A stretch of DNA of 64,000 bases from Lepidurus packardi (GCA_023053545.1 JAKZAN010000194.1:1-64000), one strand, 5' to 3'. Counted from the stretch's first letter, positions 34,134-46,591 are shown. Made by a program: numbers and translations. The notes: generated by a model from the sequence alone, not told the origin.

Positions 34134-35876
34134 TCACTTTCTAATATTGACGCTACTATCAGATATCCCTTCCGTCTTCTGGAACTCCAAGATCAGCTTC
34201 CGCGATTTTTCGATTTCTTCTTTTAACTTGGAGATCGAGCTGTCTGTGATTCCGTCTTACATGCCGTTCAGAGTCACTCGCGAGAACTCCTGTCCGTTGT
34301 TTCCATTCTGCAGAGCCATCGGTCTGCCTTTCGATGGGCTGTAGCCCATATTACCGCCCCGTGGCCCTTGTTGCGAATTCTTTTACTTCAGGGGTGACAT
34401 TTGAGGCTGGCTCTTCCGAGCAGCGGGAGCCTGGTAGCCAAAGTTCTCATTGTTCTGGTATCCATGCAGACTCTTTTTGGAGACTGCCCTTTCCATGCCG
34501 CTCTCATCAATGGGAGACCTGTATTGAGCATCCTCTTGGAAACCTCCACGCTGCACTTGTTGGTAAGTGGCCCCTGGTGTATGGTAGACAACATTCTGTC
34601 CGGCAGTGTATTGATTGTAGTATTGATTAGAATTGGGGTTGTAGGCTCCATCAGATACCATTGATTCTTCATTGGTGTACTCATCATTGTAGCGAGGAGT
34701 TTAGTTAGTATCCTGCGTCGGCGCTGGCTGGTGGACTTAGTAGAAGTTTTGTATTTGGCTTTGTTGCGGGGGTGCTTGATATTGTTGCCGCTGGGGGATC
34801 ATTTTGGGGATGTAATTAGAAGGGGCAGGCTGCATTGACTGCATTGACTGCATAGACTGCATAGATTGTGGTTTGTTGTAGTAGCTTGACTCAGGAGGGT
34901 AGAATGGAGGGGCTGAGAACTGGGGTTCTGCCATTTTAACCCGCGAGGGTGAAACAGAACTATTGTTCTGGTAAGATTGCAGGCGACTTCCTTGCATTGG
35001 AGTATGTGGTGGGAGCTGCAGCGCATACCCTCCCATTTGCTGCTGCTGCTTGGGATAGTAAATCGGTTGTGGTGCTGGAGCTTTGAATTTCGCCTGCCTG
35101 AATTCAGAAGCTTCCCTGTTGACCTGTAAAGATAGGGCTCTAGGGTCGAGTCTCTCAGTGTAGTCATACTAGAGCATCAGAGAAATAATGTTCGCAAGGG
35201 GCTCTGGGTAGAACTCTCTAACCAGGGCTAATCTTTGGCTTACTACATCGTCCAAGATATCAAAAGCTGGCAATTCATAACACTCTATCGAGGGTTTGAG
35301 AGTGGTCACTTCCAGCATTATCATTCCAAGACTGAAGATGTTGGCCTTGTGCCAGATTTCTTCTTCAATCTGGGTCTCCCTGTACCTCAACGCGAGAATG
35401 AGTTCAGGAGATAAACATCTGAACTTCTGGGAGTGTCCAACGGCAGCCAGCGCATCCTCTTTGATGAGCTCAATGGGGAACAGTTTGAAGACACCATTTT
35501 AGCTGTCATAGAAGACGTTCTCGGTGCAAAGGTCAGGGTAGACGACATTACCCTTGGTTTGGAGGTAGGACAGGGTATATAAGATAGTTTCTAACAGCTT
35601 GAGAATGTCTTATTCGGTGAACAGCTTGTTGGAGTTGTAGCGGGAGTAGAGCAGTTCGCAGACGCTGAGTTCGCAGTTTTCGAGGAACAACGGAGGCATT
35701 TTGGATATTTAGATGGAGTTTCTGAAGGGGATATCACGGAGTTTGAGTATGCCTTCATGTTCGAGCATTCTCTACTGAGCCGGCGCCGAGGGCTGGGCGT
35801 GGAAATCCCCCTTTTTGTTGTACTTGATGGGGATTTCGAGGTTGCGGGAGGTGGTGCGTGTTTGTTCCTGGCCCAT
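34134..35876 (-). CDS. N-myristoylated pseudokinase with Gln/Pro-rich tail
   Basis: 580 residues, single exon, TGA stop. MGQEQT offers an N-myristoylation site. Residues about 35-300 follow the C-lobe pattern of kinases: VYPDLCTENVF where HRDLKPEN should be, VFKLFPIEL where DFG should be, then SPELILAL and FSLGMIMLEVTTLK. Gly loop and VAIK lysine are not found. The remaining half is Gln/Pro/Tyr/Asn rich with a (Met-Gln-Ser) run and looks disordered. The HRD Asp survives but the metal-binding Asp is gone, so it should be inactive. Probably a membrane-attached scaffold. Four or more TAA/TAG codons read as Glu. Confidence 0.78.
34838..34866. repeat. 9-bp tandem repeat (Ser-Met-Gln run)
   Basis: Four near-perfect copies of a 9-base unit (TGCATTGAC/TGCATAGAC) encoding Gln-Ser-Met on the minus strand inside the disordered tail of the pseudokinase. 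Confidence 0.75.
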
Positions 35877-36310
35877 GTGGTGCGTGGAGAGATGGATTTT
35901 ACCTGTTGGGTATAAAAAGTAGGGGTGGGATAATGATTTATTTTTAAGTATAACGAACAAATAATTCACAATAATTGTTAAAAGTGCCACAATCCAAAAT
36001 ACTGTAATCCAAAATATTGGGATGTTAAATGACCTCAATATAGGCATGAGGGTCGTTGCCACCAAACTGAAACATTCCCGAGTGTTATAAATCTCGGAAT
36101 AACCACAATATATAGAATGGCGGAATCCCCGAGGGTGAGTACGCCTCATAATCGACAACAAGCATTGATGTATTGCCACAGTTTGCAGTTGCAGTGGAAT
36201 TTAGAAAAATCAACTCGCGTCCCACTAAGGATAATGTTGCATATATATCAGGGATCATATACACTATCCAGTCACTACTGCTTATTTTTCTGCAGGAACT
36301 TTAAAGAACA
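35877..36310. promoter_or_regulatory. Divergent intergenic region
   Basis: 434 bp between the minus-strand pseudokinase and the plus-strand TPR gene; it holds both promoters. The minus frame stays open upstream of the pseudokinase ATG through a hydrophobic AT-rich stretch. I read this as non-coding. Confidence 0.4.
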
Positions 36311-38007
36311 ATGAACGAAGAAACATCCCATCCAGTCCTAACTAAAATCCAGGAAGTAACACTTTCCCTCCCCACACTTCCCATCCTGCAATCTTCTGTT
36401 TCATATGCTTTTGTCTAGGCTAATCGAAGCTTCCGCAGCAAAGAATATTTTCAATCCTTGGAACTCTACAATGATGCTATCCGTAGCCTCCGAAATCCTG
36501 ATTCCGAACCGGCTCACCAAGATATCCTTATGCACGCCTACTCGCTAAGAGGCATGAACTACACCGCTATCCGGGATTTCTAGAAGGCCGAAGCTGATTT
36601 TAATAAGGTGCTTTCTTCTAAAAGATTCGAGTCTACCACACTCATGCGAAGAGCTACCCTCTACATTAAGGTACCCTTCACTCATCATTCTTTCCCCTGT
36701 CCTATGCGAAACTTCGACATATACGGTTCAAACTGTAAATATGAAAATATTAGATGAAGAATTATGAGAAGTCATTACAAGATATAACAAGACTATACGA
36801 GATCGAACCTGAGAGCCTCAGGGTGGCTGCGCTATTACTGGAGATCAGGGAAAAGATCCACGAGATCCAGACTAGTCCAAGGAAAAACTAACTGTAGAAA
36901 AAGTTGCTGAGCCTCGAAGACACATAAAAGAAGAGCAACAACATGAACCACAACACCACTGACTCTGAGGACTCTGCAGATGAGGAGGAGCTGCTCAACT
37001 TCAGCGGGCTGAGGAACATCGAGAGAGCGTCGACCGTGATTGGAGGTAAGGATACCAGATCGAATCGAATGAGCATCGTGTCTTTCAAAGAAGATACCGT
37101 TTGCGACTACGTGCAAGAGGATGTGATGCCTCTGAAGAAACCACCCCGTTTCAGCAGAGAATACGCTAAAGAGGTCGTTACCAGCCAGGAGAAAGAAATT
37201 AAAGAGTTAGAAGCTGCAGAAGAAGCCATTCGGAAAGAAAACTCAATTAAGGTGGTATGCCGACAATCTGCCATGTTCAGAGCCCCCAAAAAGAGCATTC
37301 TTAAGTTAGGTAAGCTTTATGACTGCTCCAGTGCACCTCCTTCGGCTAAACCCAGTAAGGAACTTGACATTTTTAAAATCAAGGATCCTGAGGGAAAACC
37401 CATACACAATCGACAGAGTCGGGTTACTTTCAGGAAGAGTCAGTTTGACCCCAATTTATTGATGGCTATGCAGTAGAACATGGCCAACACCCCCAATGTT
37501 CCTCCAAAGAAGGCAGCGAGAAAATCCTGTTTGAAGAACCCTAGTTTTGTGATGTCTGTTCCACCTCCTGTGGAGAATACTGGAAGAAGAAAATCGCGTG
37601 GATCTTTCGTGGGGCTCAAAGTGGATAAGGCCGAGGGGAAGATCGTAAAAGCCAATAACTAAAACAAAGGAGAAACCGAAGACCCAGCCAGCAACCGATC
37701 CTTCGATTCCTCGGATGAGCACAATATCTTTGGTCAGTCCCCCATCCAACTGTCTTCTGCTATGAAACTGGCACTAGGTATGCTATTCTATTACTCAAAT
37801 TAAAACGAATATTCATATAATCTAGGTTTCAATGCGGAGAGCACCAAATAAACTAATGAACCCAAGGAACCCAAGGAGCCCAAGGAAAGACAGCCCAAAA
37901 AATCAATTCTCAAGAAGGCATCAATGAGTATCGTGGCTCCTCCTGTGGTCGAACCAGAACTGGTGCGAGTGCCAAAGTCGAAGAAGAGTGTGCTATTCCG
38001 ATCGTGA
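36311..38007 (+). CDS. TPR protein with RVxF-like motifs
   Basis: 521 residues after removing introns 36671-36753 (83 nt) and 37778-37825 (48 nt). The N-terminal 150 residues form two or three tetratricopeptide-like repeats (AYSLRGMNYTAIRDFEKAEA, MKNYEKSLQDITRLYEIEPE). The rest is disordered, with repeated basic KKSILK/KSCLK motifs. Two sequences, SRVTF and KSVLF, fit the RVxF docking motif for protein phosphatase 1. A PP1-targeting scaffold is a reasonable inference, not shown. Several TAA/TAG codons read as Glu; the Glu/Pro/Lys tract NEPKEPKEPKE follows one. Confidence 0.72.
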
Positions 38008-38361
38008 TGCGTTCTGTTTTGTTCTGGACACAAAGATGATCCATGCTTGCTATATACAATCCTATTCGTTAGTAGATAGATCGATACGTATGTAGTTTGG
38101 CTCGAAAGTCGAATAGCTACGTTTAAGTCCCAAGGCATAAATCTGATACTTTCTGCTGTCTTAAAACCCCCTGAAATAACTGTTTTTAATTATGCTACTA
38201 CATGTTTTCCGACCAAGTATTCTCTGTCGGTATAACACCATCCATAGCATAATCAAGAGTATTGGATAGTTTTAGTTTAAAAGAGTTGTCTTTCTCCAGG
38301 TTCTCTTATAATCAATTAAATTACAAAAAACTCAAATAAAACCACACAAAACTCCACTCCT
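38008..38361. other. Intergenic spacer
   Basis: 354 bp of AT-rich DNA between co-oriented genes, with no ORF or repeat of note. It precedes the PB1-ZZ gene and presumably carries its promoter. Confidence 0.4.
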
Positions 38362-40209
38362 ATGTTCCTCAAAGTCACTTTTAACAAGGAAATTCACATC
38401 CTTTCCAGCAAGCCCAACTTCACTCAGCTATGCAGCTTCATCGGCATCCACTTCAAAAATCTGCCCAAACACTATGAAATTACCTATACTGATGAGGATG
38501 GTGACCGGATTGCAGTGACCAACGACCACGATATTCAAGTCATGTTCGAAGTTGTTACCAATAAGTTCGTCAAACTTGAAATCCGCAAGGCTTCTTAAGC
38601 TGTCCTTGAGCTCCATGATCAAGAGGAGCCCGCTCCCCAAGAAGAGGACAGCACACAACAGACCAACCTTCAGGAAGATGAAGTGGTTGCTCTGGAAGTT
38701 CCCAAAACCGAAGTAACGGGACCTATTGTCTCCTAAGCTAAAACTGAGGAAGTTCAAGAAAAGAGTCCCGAAACAGAAATTCCTGCTTTGGCTCCAGCTT
38801 AAGAAAAGGAAGCCCCAGTCAGGAACTAGGTTGCAGAGCAAAAAGCTGAAGTGCACATGATATCATAAACTGTTGCAGCAGAAACTACTCAGATCTCTGA
38901 ACCAAGCTTTAACGAGCCCGAGCTCGTCAAGGAAATCAAGGAAGAGCTTTCTAACTCTTTGAATGCAAATATCGCTGAATCCCAACCACAAGAATCTTCT
39001 GAGAAGAAACCATCTCCCCCCAAATGTGGCTTCTGGGGTCGAGGTCATGGATTCGGACATGGATCGCATCCTCAATTTGGTGGTTTAGGAATGGGTCCCT
39101 GCAGAAGATAGCAAGCTGAGAATGCAGGCTAAATTCCTCATCCCAGAGAGATGTTGAAGGGATTCAAGGAAAAGGCTAGAACCCTTATTAAGGAGACTGT
39201 TTCCGAACTTCTTCCTGAAATCGTTAAACAAGTGAAGATGTCTATGCAGTCTCATGAGGAGGTTCCTCAAAACACAAACGATAAGGCTCCTGTCGTCCAC
39301 ACTTACGTTAGTTGCGACCATTGTAAAGTTACTCCTATCGTAGGTATCAGGTACAAGTGTGTCGAGTGTCCTAACTTCGATCTATGTGAGAAGTGTGAGG
39401 AGATTCAAATCCATCCTCATAATTTCATTAAGATGAGACAGATTGCGAAGAGAGGAATGTGCCCTGCTTTCCGAGGATTCGGATGGCATGGCAGGAGACG
39501 CAGAGAATCCTCTGAGTCTCATGGAGAAGAGAGCTCAGTGGACAGGAGATGCAGGAAACTTGTGAAGAAGTTCGGTGGCAAACGCGAAGACTACCTGGAG
39601 TTCGCCAAAGAAACCACAGGTCTTCGTCCTTGGGAGGCAAAAAGACTCTATAGGGAAAGATATGGCGTTAAATAATTGGATGCTTAAGAAAGACTCGATA
39701 GACAAGCTAGAAAATTGTCAGAAATCTTTGAACGTCCTGTCGCTGAGATGGTTGAGGTTATCAAGAACAACAGTGACAAGGATTTCTGGGAGATCAAAAA
39801 GATGTTAAAGCATCAACTCAGAAATGAGGGTCCTGTCATCAAAAGAGCAGAATCCATTTTTGACAATCTTCCTGAACCCAAAGTTGAAATCAACAGACTA
39901 TCTGAACCTAAGCCCATGGCATCTGAGATCAAGGTTTCTGAGGTGAAGGTCTCTGAAGTCAAAAAGCCTATGGAAAAGACAATCTCTGAACCCGAAATCA
40001 AGAAGGAAGAGGTGAGAAAAAGTGTACTTAAGAAGTTGAATCAATTTGATGAGAATGAAGCCGAGTTGGTTCCTAAAGCAAGACTATTGAAGGCTTTGCA
40101 AGACATAGTTGGTTTGGAAGTGGATCTTTTGAACTTCGTCAGGAAGAATTTCGGACTAGCGATCCCAGAAGCTGTGAACAAGTATTACGAAGACATGTTC
40201 AATAACTGA
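38362..40209 (+). CDS. PB1-ZZ protein, p62/NBR1-like
   Basis: 615 residues, single exon. A PB1 domain (about 1-78) has the basic N-terminal strand and an acidic OPCA-like YTDEDGDRIAVTNDHD. A Glu-rich disordered stretch follows, then a ZZ zinc finger near residue 315 (VSCDHCKVTPIVGIRYKC ... CPNFDLCEKCEEIQIHPHNF) with all metal ligands. The remainder is helical and ends in NKYYEDMFNN. PB1 plus ZZ is the architecture of the autophagy receptors SQSTM1 and NBR1; the NBR1 FW domain and a UBA are not seen. A selective-autophagy scaffold is the likely role. About ten TAA/TAG codons. Confidence 0.85.
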
Positions 40210-40393
40210 TGAGTTTTCTCTTCATCTGCAATCTTGCTTTTATTAAATTGAATAACTCTTCAAAGTTTGTGGATTAGAGATAGATGGTTTCGAGTGGTTA
40301 ATATCGTGAACCAAAACACCATTCGTTTTTTTGGATATCATTGTAACTTCTTTTATGATTATAATTACTACTTTAGCCTAGTCTCTAACTCCT

Positions 40394-42115
40394 ATGCCTT
40401 TACGCTTACACACCGGACTCCTTCTTGTCCTTGTCTTTATTCTTCCCGCTTTCCAATCTTTTAGCATCACATAGAATGCTCAAATCACTTACTCCTTCAG
40501 CTCACCAGTCAAGGACTACACACATAAAGTCTTCATCGAAATCAAAGGGGTCACTACAGCTTCCAAAGTCAGCTTCATCTCCAACTTCGACTTCACCACA
40601 GGCTTTGGTGCTTGTTTCGGGGACAAAACATCAAATTTCAATATTACCACTGTAGCCAGCGGCAGTCATTGGATGACTACGCTGCAGAGCAAAAATACTA
40701 CCAAAGGTCTTGATTTGACAGCTACTTGCGAATTAACAAATACTAATAGCAGTGAGGCCATTGTCTTGCCTGGTGTAGCTGTACCCTTGATCTATAGTCT
40801 AACTGTTGATGGAGTATCAGCTTCCATCTAACAGCCATGCAGTGCCACTGGGTGCGCTGACCCAGGCAACGGATTCGCTATTGGAGGATATTATGCTCAA
40901 TGGTCAGTATGGGGTCGTGAGTACAATCCCTATCATATTCCCTATGACAAAATGAATCAAATCTTCTATGCCTTTGTCGGCTTTGACTCTGCAAGTGGAT
41001 CCGTGAAAACTCTTGACCCCTCTGCAGATACCTGGGGCATGACGGCAATATCTACTGCTCTTCTTCAGTACCCCTATCTTCAAGCTTATCTTTCATTCGG
41101 AGGATGGACCAATGCTGGCAAAACAACTGCTCCAATGTTCGAAGCTCTGGCTAGTTCTCAGGCTTATATGGATAAATTTGCTCAAGAATCTATAGGTCTC
41201 ATGAGAAAACTTGGATTTACTGGGATCGATATTGATTGGGAATGGTGGTCTGACTATTCTGACAAGGTTGCTCCTGCTAAAAAGATTCTTAGCTTAATCA
41301 AGACCCTTCGCAAAGCTCTTGATTCTGCCTCTATGGCTGATAACAAGCAGTACCGTCTCACGATGGCTATTAACGCAGGAACTTAAAGGGCTATTGCCAT
41401 GCAGGACCCTAGCAACCCCAATTCGGTAGGAAATTTCTGGGAACAAATTGGCGTTCTAGTTGACCAACTCAATCTAATGAGCTATGACTATCACGGAGGG
41501 TATGACACGGGAAAACCCGCATACTTCCATGCTAATTATGACTTCCCAAACGTTGGAAATTACAATGTAGGAGTCGCAGATGGTTGGTGCATCAAGGATA
41601 TTGTTGCAGCACTAAACAAATTCGGTGTTTCTGCTCGTCGTATAGTCATGGGTATTCCGCTATATGTCAGGACCATGAAGGTGGCGACATCTAAAAATGG
41701 AGGGCTTTTTGAAACAGTTATGGGCCCAGGCGTCGGCGACTATGAGGCAGGAATTTTCGACTATAAATGTCTCGTGAACCCTGTAGGAGATCCAGCTACC
41801 GGTTGTGGCACCAAGAAAGCTATCAATGATGTGGCAAGTTTCAACCAGCATTACGACACAAACAACAACGTCGACGCGTTCAACACCTTTGGCCGAGGTG
41901 CACTGCAGCCATGGGCTTATAGTTCAACAACTTCGAGCTTCGCAACCTTTGATAACGAGTGGTCTGTGAGCTAGAAGATCAACCTGGTCCGGAGCGGTCG
42001 TATGGGAGGAGTAATGTATTGGTAGATCGATGGAGACGCAAGCGGCAGCAGATCACTTATCGCTAGAGCCAGTGCAGGTTTCAAAAACCCCAGCTCCCTA
42101 AGTGCTGAGTTCTGA
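40394..42115 (+). CDS. GH18 chitinase, secreted
   Basis: 573 residues, single exon, signal peptide MPLRLHTGLLLVLVFILPAF. Residues about 25-150 form a beta-rich domain that could bind carbohydrate. The GH18 barrel follows: YLQAYLSFGGWTNAG (SxGG), FTGIDIDWEW with the DxxDxDxE acids intact, QLNLMSYDYHGGYD, and GGVMYWEIDGD near the end. The TAG at 42023-42025 encodes the Glu of the conserved W-E pair. An active endochitinase is predicted; in ciliates these act on cyst walls, loricas or prey. TGA stop. Confidence 0.96.
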
Positions 42116-42229
42116 TTTAGATATTTTTAGAAGAGAATCTGAAAGATAAAGGCTTCTATTCACTCATTAGCTACTTTATTATTTGACTAAAACTCAGACT
42201 CACTCGGTCTATCTACGCGTCTTCGTCTG

Positions 42230-42709
42230 ATGGCTTCCCAAAACAAATAGCAACACACCTAATATACGCCTTTCGGCAAGCTGACCAGCGAACAGATCAA
42301 TCAAATCCTGCTCGACAACCAGCAATTGTTGTGGGCCATAAATGCCGAAGCCAACCAACGCAAAAATAAAAACTTCGTCAATGCACATCTTGCCACCAAG
42401 ATTTGCCAACTCTAGAGAAACTTACTTCGCATCTGCAAGGATCTTCCCCCTTCAGCCATGGCCTAACCTGTTATCATACAGAAGGAAAAATCTGTATTCA
42501 CCAGGCTTTATAGGAAGAAGACAGCGACTAGTAATCCGAATCCCCAGCCTGCCACCCCTCCACCACCAAAAATACAACAACCTACTGAGCAACCCTAAGT
42601 CGTAGAAACTCCTAAGCTGGTCGAATAAGAGCCTGCTAAAGTAGAACCTCAAGTCCCAGCAGAAACTGAATGCGACAAAACAAGTGAGAATGTCAAGAAT
42701 ACTATTTGA
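42230..42709 (+). CDS. SSXT (SS18/GIF)-like protein
   Basis: 159 residues, single exon. The first 80 residues (FGKLTSEQINQILLDNQQLL ... KICQLERNLLRICKDLP) match the pattern of the SSXT helical domain of SS18 coactivators, which join SWI/SNF complexes. The rest is Pro/Val/Glu rich. Seven TAA/TAG codons. Family call is moderate because the domain is short and I judged it by eye. Confidence 0.6.
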
Positions 42710-42750
42710 ACTATCTGATTAGGTATTATGAAATAGTGTGTGTTTGTGTA

Positions 42751-44487
42751 TCATGAACTTTAAAATATTCCCTTCCTCTCGTTTCTGATGTTTCTCTTCT
42801 TCAGTTTGAAGCCATGCTGCAACTTCCATCTCTTTCTGCTCGAAATCAGCTTAAGTCTGGACACGTCTGTGATTTCTGGGTCCTCTTCTTCGATGTCCAG
42901 GTTTGCCACCATTCGCTTGATCTTGTTCTGAACTGACTACTTCTTCCCCAGCTTCTTTGACTCCTGTAGAGTTTTGACCTCTTTCTTCTGCTCTACCTTC
43001 ATCTTTTAGAGGTAGGCGGATTTCAAGAATTGAGGAATCAGATATTCGGGTACATCGTAGCCAAGCTCAACTTTACCATAGTCCAGCTTACTCTTCAGCT
43101 CATTCACTTTCTTTAATAGTAGCTCCTTCTCCTCGGGTCTTTCCGCAAAATGCTTATGCAAGTCTTTGGACTTGAGGATTTTTCGCTTCAAGTCATACAT
43201 CATATACCACTCGACCTTTTTCGGGCTGCAAGTGTGGAAGACGTCGTTTATGCGATACTTGAAAGACTCCATTTCGGTGCGAGTGATGGGGAAGTCCTTG
43301 ATTCGGACTGTTTCGTAGTTCTTCTTCTCAGTCTCAATGAGCTGGTGCAAGTGCTATCTTTCGTTTTCGTCGTTATCCAGAAGATTGATGATCAGAGCTT
43401 TGTTGTAAAAGTGCTTATAAAGATCTTCGCGGTAGTCTCCTTTAGCGGACTGTAAATGTGCAAGGTTCATAGTGATGATGGTCGATAGGTTTTTGAGCTA
43501 GACTTCTGGTCGTTTGTAGGTAGCTTTACAGTTGTCTCGGAAAATTCCTTTTTTTATGTCATCGAAGAATTCGGTGGTGCAGAGAAGAACATTAGTGCTT
43601 CCGGAGAGCCACAACGACAAGCCATAGAACTTGACATTAATGGGGTTCTCATGGTTGTAAAGCCCTACGCCATGAAGGCTGCATCTTTCCAGGAACAAGT
43701 GAGTCTTGTAAACCTCGCGCAGATCTTTGCAAATCACCAAAACTTTGGGGTTGACTAGACCGAACTTCAGAATCATATATAGAGCTAGATGTTTGAAGAG
43801 AGGCTCACCCACTGTGTAGAAGTGGTTGATCTGTCCCTCGATTTTACCTTATTCTTCCTTTACCTCTTCTTATTCGATAGTCACATTTAAAGTCTTTTTA
43901 AGGTACTTTTATTTGATCTCAGAGAGTTCTGGGAAGATACTACACGATGTCAGGACATAGATACAGTCTTTAGGCAGGCTAGGAAGAAGTCTACAAAGAT
44001 GCTCATAATAACCGAAACTCACATGGTAATCGATCTCATACACCACGGTAACTTGGACTGCATCTTTAATAGACTTTAAAAGAGCCTCAGCCTGCAGGGG
44101 ACTACATATGATGCAGTTCTTGCTTGGCATTTCCTCAGGCAGATTGTGGTTCATGTAGAAGTTGTAAGTCGGCATCTTAGTGAGAGTGGTTAACAAGTAG
44201 TTAGCTAAGAAGGACGGTTCTTTGGAATGAGTCAACAATAGGAGAGTGCCCGCCTCTAGGTTCACAAATTTCTTCAAAGCATATAGTAGACCTGCTAGCC
44301 TTTTTCCGGAACCCGGGGGAGCTGTAATGACAAGGTTGTCGATTTGACTGTTGATGTCGAGAATATCAGCTTGAAGATAAGTGGGATGGGTGATATTGAG
44401 TTTGGGAAGACTATGGGCAAGGGATGGGTAGTCTTGGAAGTAGTTCCCGATGGGAGTGGAGTCGAGTCCTTTTGTTTAGACCTCCAT
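42751..44487 (-). CDS. DDX56/Dbp9-like DEAD-box protein, divergent motifs
   Basis: 578 residues, single frame, TGA stop. The layout is two RecA-like domains plus the Dbp9/DDX56 C-terminus with its signature DVPEYLIPQFLK. Helicase motifs are degraded. Motif I is APPGSGKR (Thr of GKT lost), motif II is YEID followed by YHVSFGY where DEAD is expected, motif III is TSCS rather than SAT, and the motif V region reads CTTEFFDD. A short acidic insert is partly coded by TAA/TAG. The family acts in 60S ribosome assembly in the nucleolus. ATPase activity here is doubtful. Confidence 0.8.
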
Positions 44488-44946
44488 GATGCGTGTGAAT
44501 ACGAGATAGTTGAATAAGATTGATAAGGAATCAAGGATTTAGGTATTGGATTATAGAGAGAGATGACAAAGGTTATTGATGAATAGAAAGTTGAAGTAAT
44601 TCTACAATAAAAATATCTGATTCCCTCGCTTTTTAAAAAACCCTTTGCTGTAAATCTAGGAGGTCGATACTTTGTGCCTATGGCTCAATCTCTTTTAAGC
44701 CATTTATTAATATGGTGTAATCATCACTCTGGTTCAGTATATTCTGGTTCCTCAAAAGTATTCAGCTTCACCGTGGCCATGGATGAGTAGATGGCAATTA
44801 TCGGGTGCTTGCTGTGAAGAAATAACAAATTAAAAATGTGAGCCATTGAAACCCCCAGCAATTAAGCTGATCCTGTTTTATGGTGTCTACTTATAAATAA
44901 GAATTACTTCCGATATCTAATAACCCTCATTATCCACAAGCCTATC
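44488..44946. promoter_or_regulatory. Divergent intergenic region
   Basis: 459 bp between the DDX56-like gene and the Spen-type gene, holding both promoters. AT-rich; no ORF or repeat supported. Confidence 0.4.
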
Positions 44947-46455
44947 ATGCCTGAATATAAAAGAAGAGACCGCAGTTAATCCCCTTAGTACCGTCGTCGA
45001 AGAGATGCCAGACGCTCAAGATCCCGTTCTAACGATCGAAACAAAACCAGAACTTCCTATACAAGTAAAATTCGCAGACGAAGCAGCGAAAGAAGCCGTT
45101 CTCGCGACCGTGACTCATCGCCACATTCACAAAACTACAGCCGTCATCAACGCTATGAAAAGCCTGACCTCCCCAATAGAGATGAACTCGAACAAACGAT
45201 TCGACTTGCATTCAGGAACGGTACTATGGATAGAGACTCAGTCGCAAAAGAGCTCAGCAAAGAAGTTACGCAAGAGCGACTAATGCAGCTACAATAGGAG
45301 GGGATGAGGCCTTCACAGGTGAATGAGCCTGTGCTGGTGCGTGAACTATATATTGCCGGTTTGATGGATATGAGCACACAGGCCATTTCAACTCTTGTAG
45401 GCAATTATGGACTTGTAGAAAACATCGAGATATGCAAGAACTACGCTTTCGCATTTGTCAAGTTCTACAAGGTGGAAGATGCCAGCAACGCATGTGCTGA
45501 CTATCACGCCATCAACATGAGTCTCCATAGTGTGCCGAACCCTGCATTCAAAATGTTCTTCGCAGACCATCTCAAGAGATGGAACGTCGTATCCAACCAC
45601 CCAGACTTCGAAAACCGTGAGCATCTCATCCCAGTGGTGTATACTTCTTTGAGAAATGACCCCAAGATCGCTAATCAGGAATATCTAACCAGTGTATTTT
45701 CGAAGTTTGGTCCAATCAGAAATCTCCAAATAAAGGGAAATGAAGCCCCAGGACCAAAGGTGTACGTCCTTGTGTAGTACGAGTGTTTATAACATGCATT
45801 GAGGGCCAGAGACAAATTCTCAGGCGTGAGATAGAAATTAGGAGACAAGCGTAGTGAAGTTACATTGCTGATGGACACCATGAAGGTGGTCAAAATATGC
45901 GCGAATGTGGCCAATCAGCTGCGATACCAGCGTCAGAATACTAAATCAGGCCATATAAGAGGAGGTGCGTTTCCTGGTAGCAGTTCATTTGGAAGTGAGT
46001 CCTCCACCCTCCCCCAATAGTTCTCGCAAATAGAGGCCGATCCCAATTTGTACGAGATGATGATGAAAATGGCTGAGGCCAAAAACGATGAAGACTATGA
46101 CTGGAGTGGTGCACTTACTCGGGGTAAGAGACACAGGATCAGTGCCCAGATAAAATGGCTACAAAAGAACTAAGAGATCGATCTACCCGGCACAATTAAT
46201 CTCACTTACCGTGCAGAGATAGATGATGTCTTATCAAGACCGAATCCGCTTGCCATAGGAAAGCTGAAGGCTTCTGAAGACTCCTCGCTGAACGAATACA
46301 TACAATACCTCCAGGAAAGACAAAGAGCTGGAGTTCTGCGAAATGGGAGGCTGGATGTGTTTTTGCTGCCCCCAGGGACTAACGACAGTTACCCATATCC
46401 GCTTGAAGAGAACCAGATATTGGTGTATGTTTGTACGGGTACGCCTGCACATTGA
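44947..46455 (+). CDS. Spen-type RNA-binding protein (RRM + SPOC)
   Basis: 502 residues, single exon. An Arg/Ser-rich N-terminus (RS domain, about 1-70) precedes two RRM-like domains (VRELYIAGLMD ... YAFAFVKFYKVEDA, and HLIPVVYTSLRND ... KVYVLVEYECLEHALRA). The last 150 residues match a SPOC domain (YIQYLQERQRAGVLR, LDVFLLPPGTND). RS-RRM-SPOC is the RBM15/Spen layout, which links RNA to m6A writers, export or repressors. TAA/TAG codons in the second RRM fall at helix positions as Glu. It abuts the next convergent gene at 136 bp. Confidence 0.82.
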
Positions 46456-46591
46456 GAGAGAAAGTATACTGTTCATTTAACATCTCACAGTCCATAAAAT
46501 TATCTATTGGATTTCCAAATGATATCTGGGGTAATTATTAAAATATCAGGAGTTTCACCATGCTTTATTTGATACACTAAACATAGTCACA

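Noticed and set aside
34630-34645. TTGGGGTTG string as a telomerase RNA template
   Set aside because: It lies in the coding sequence of the pseudokinase tail (Asn-Pro-Asn); similar strings at 23745 and 32345 are also coding. No telomerase RNA was found.
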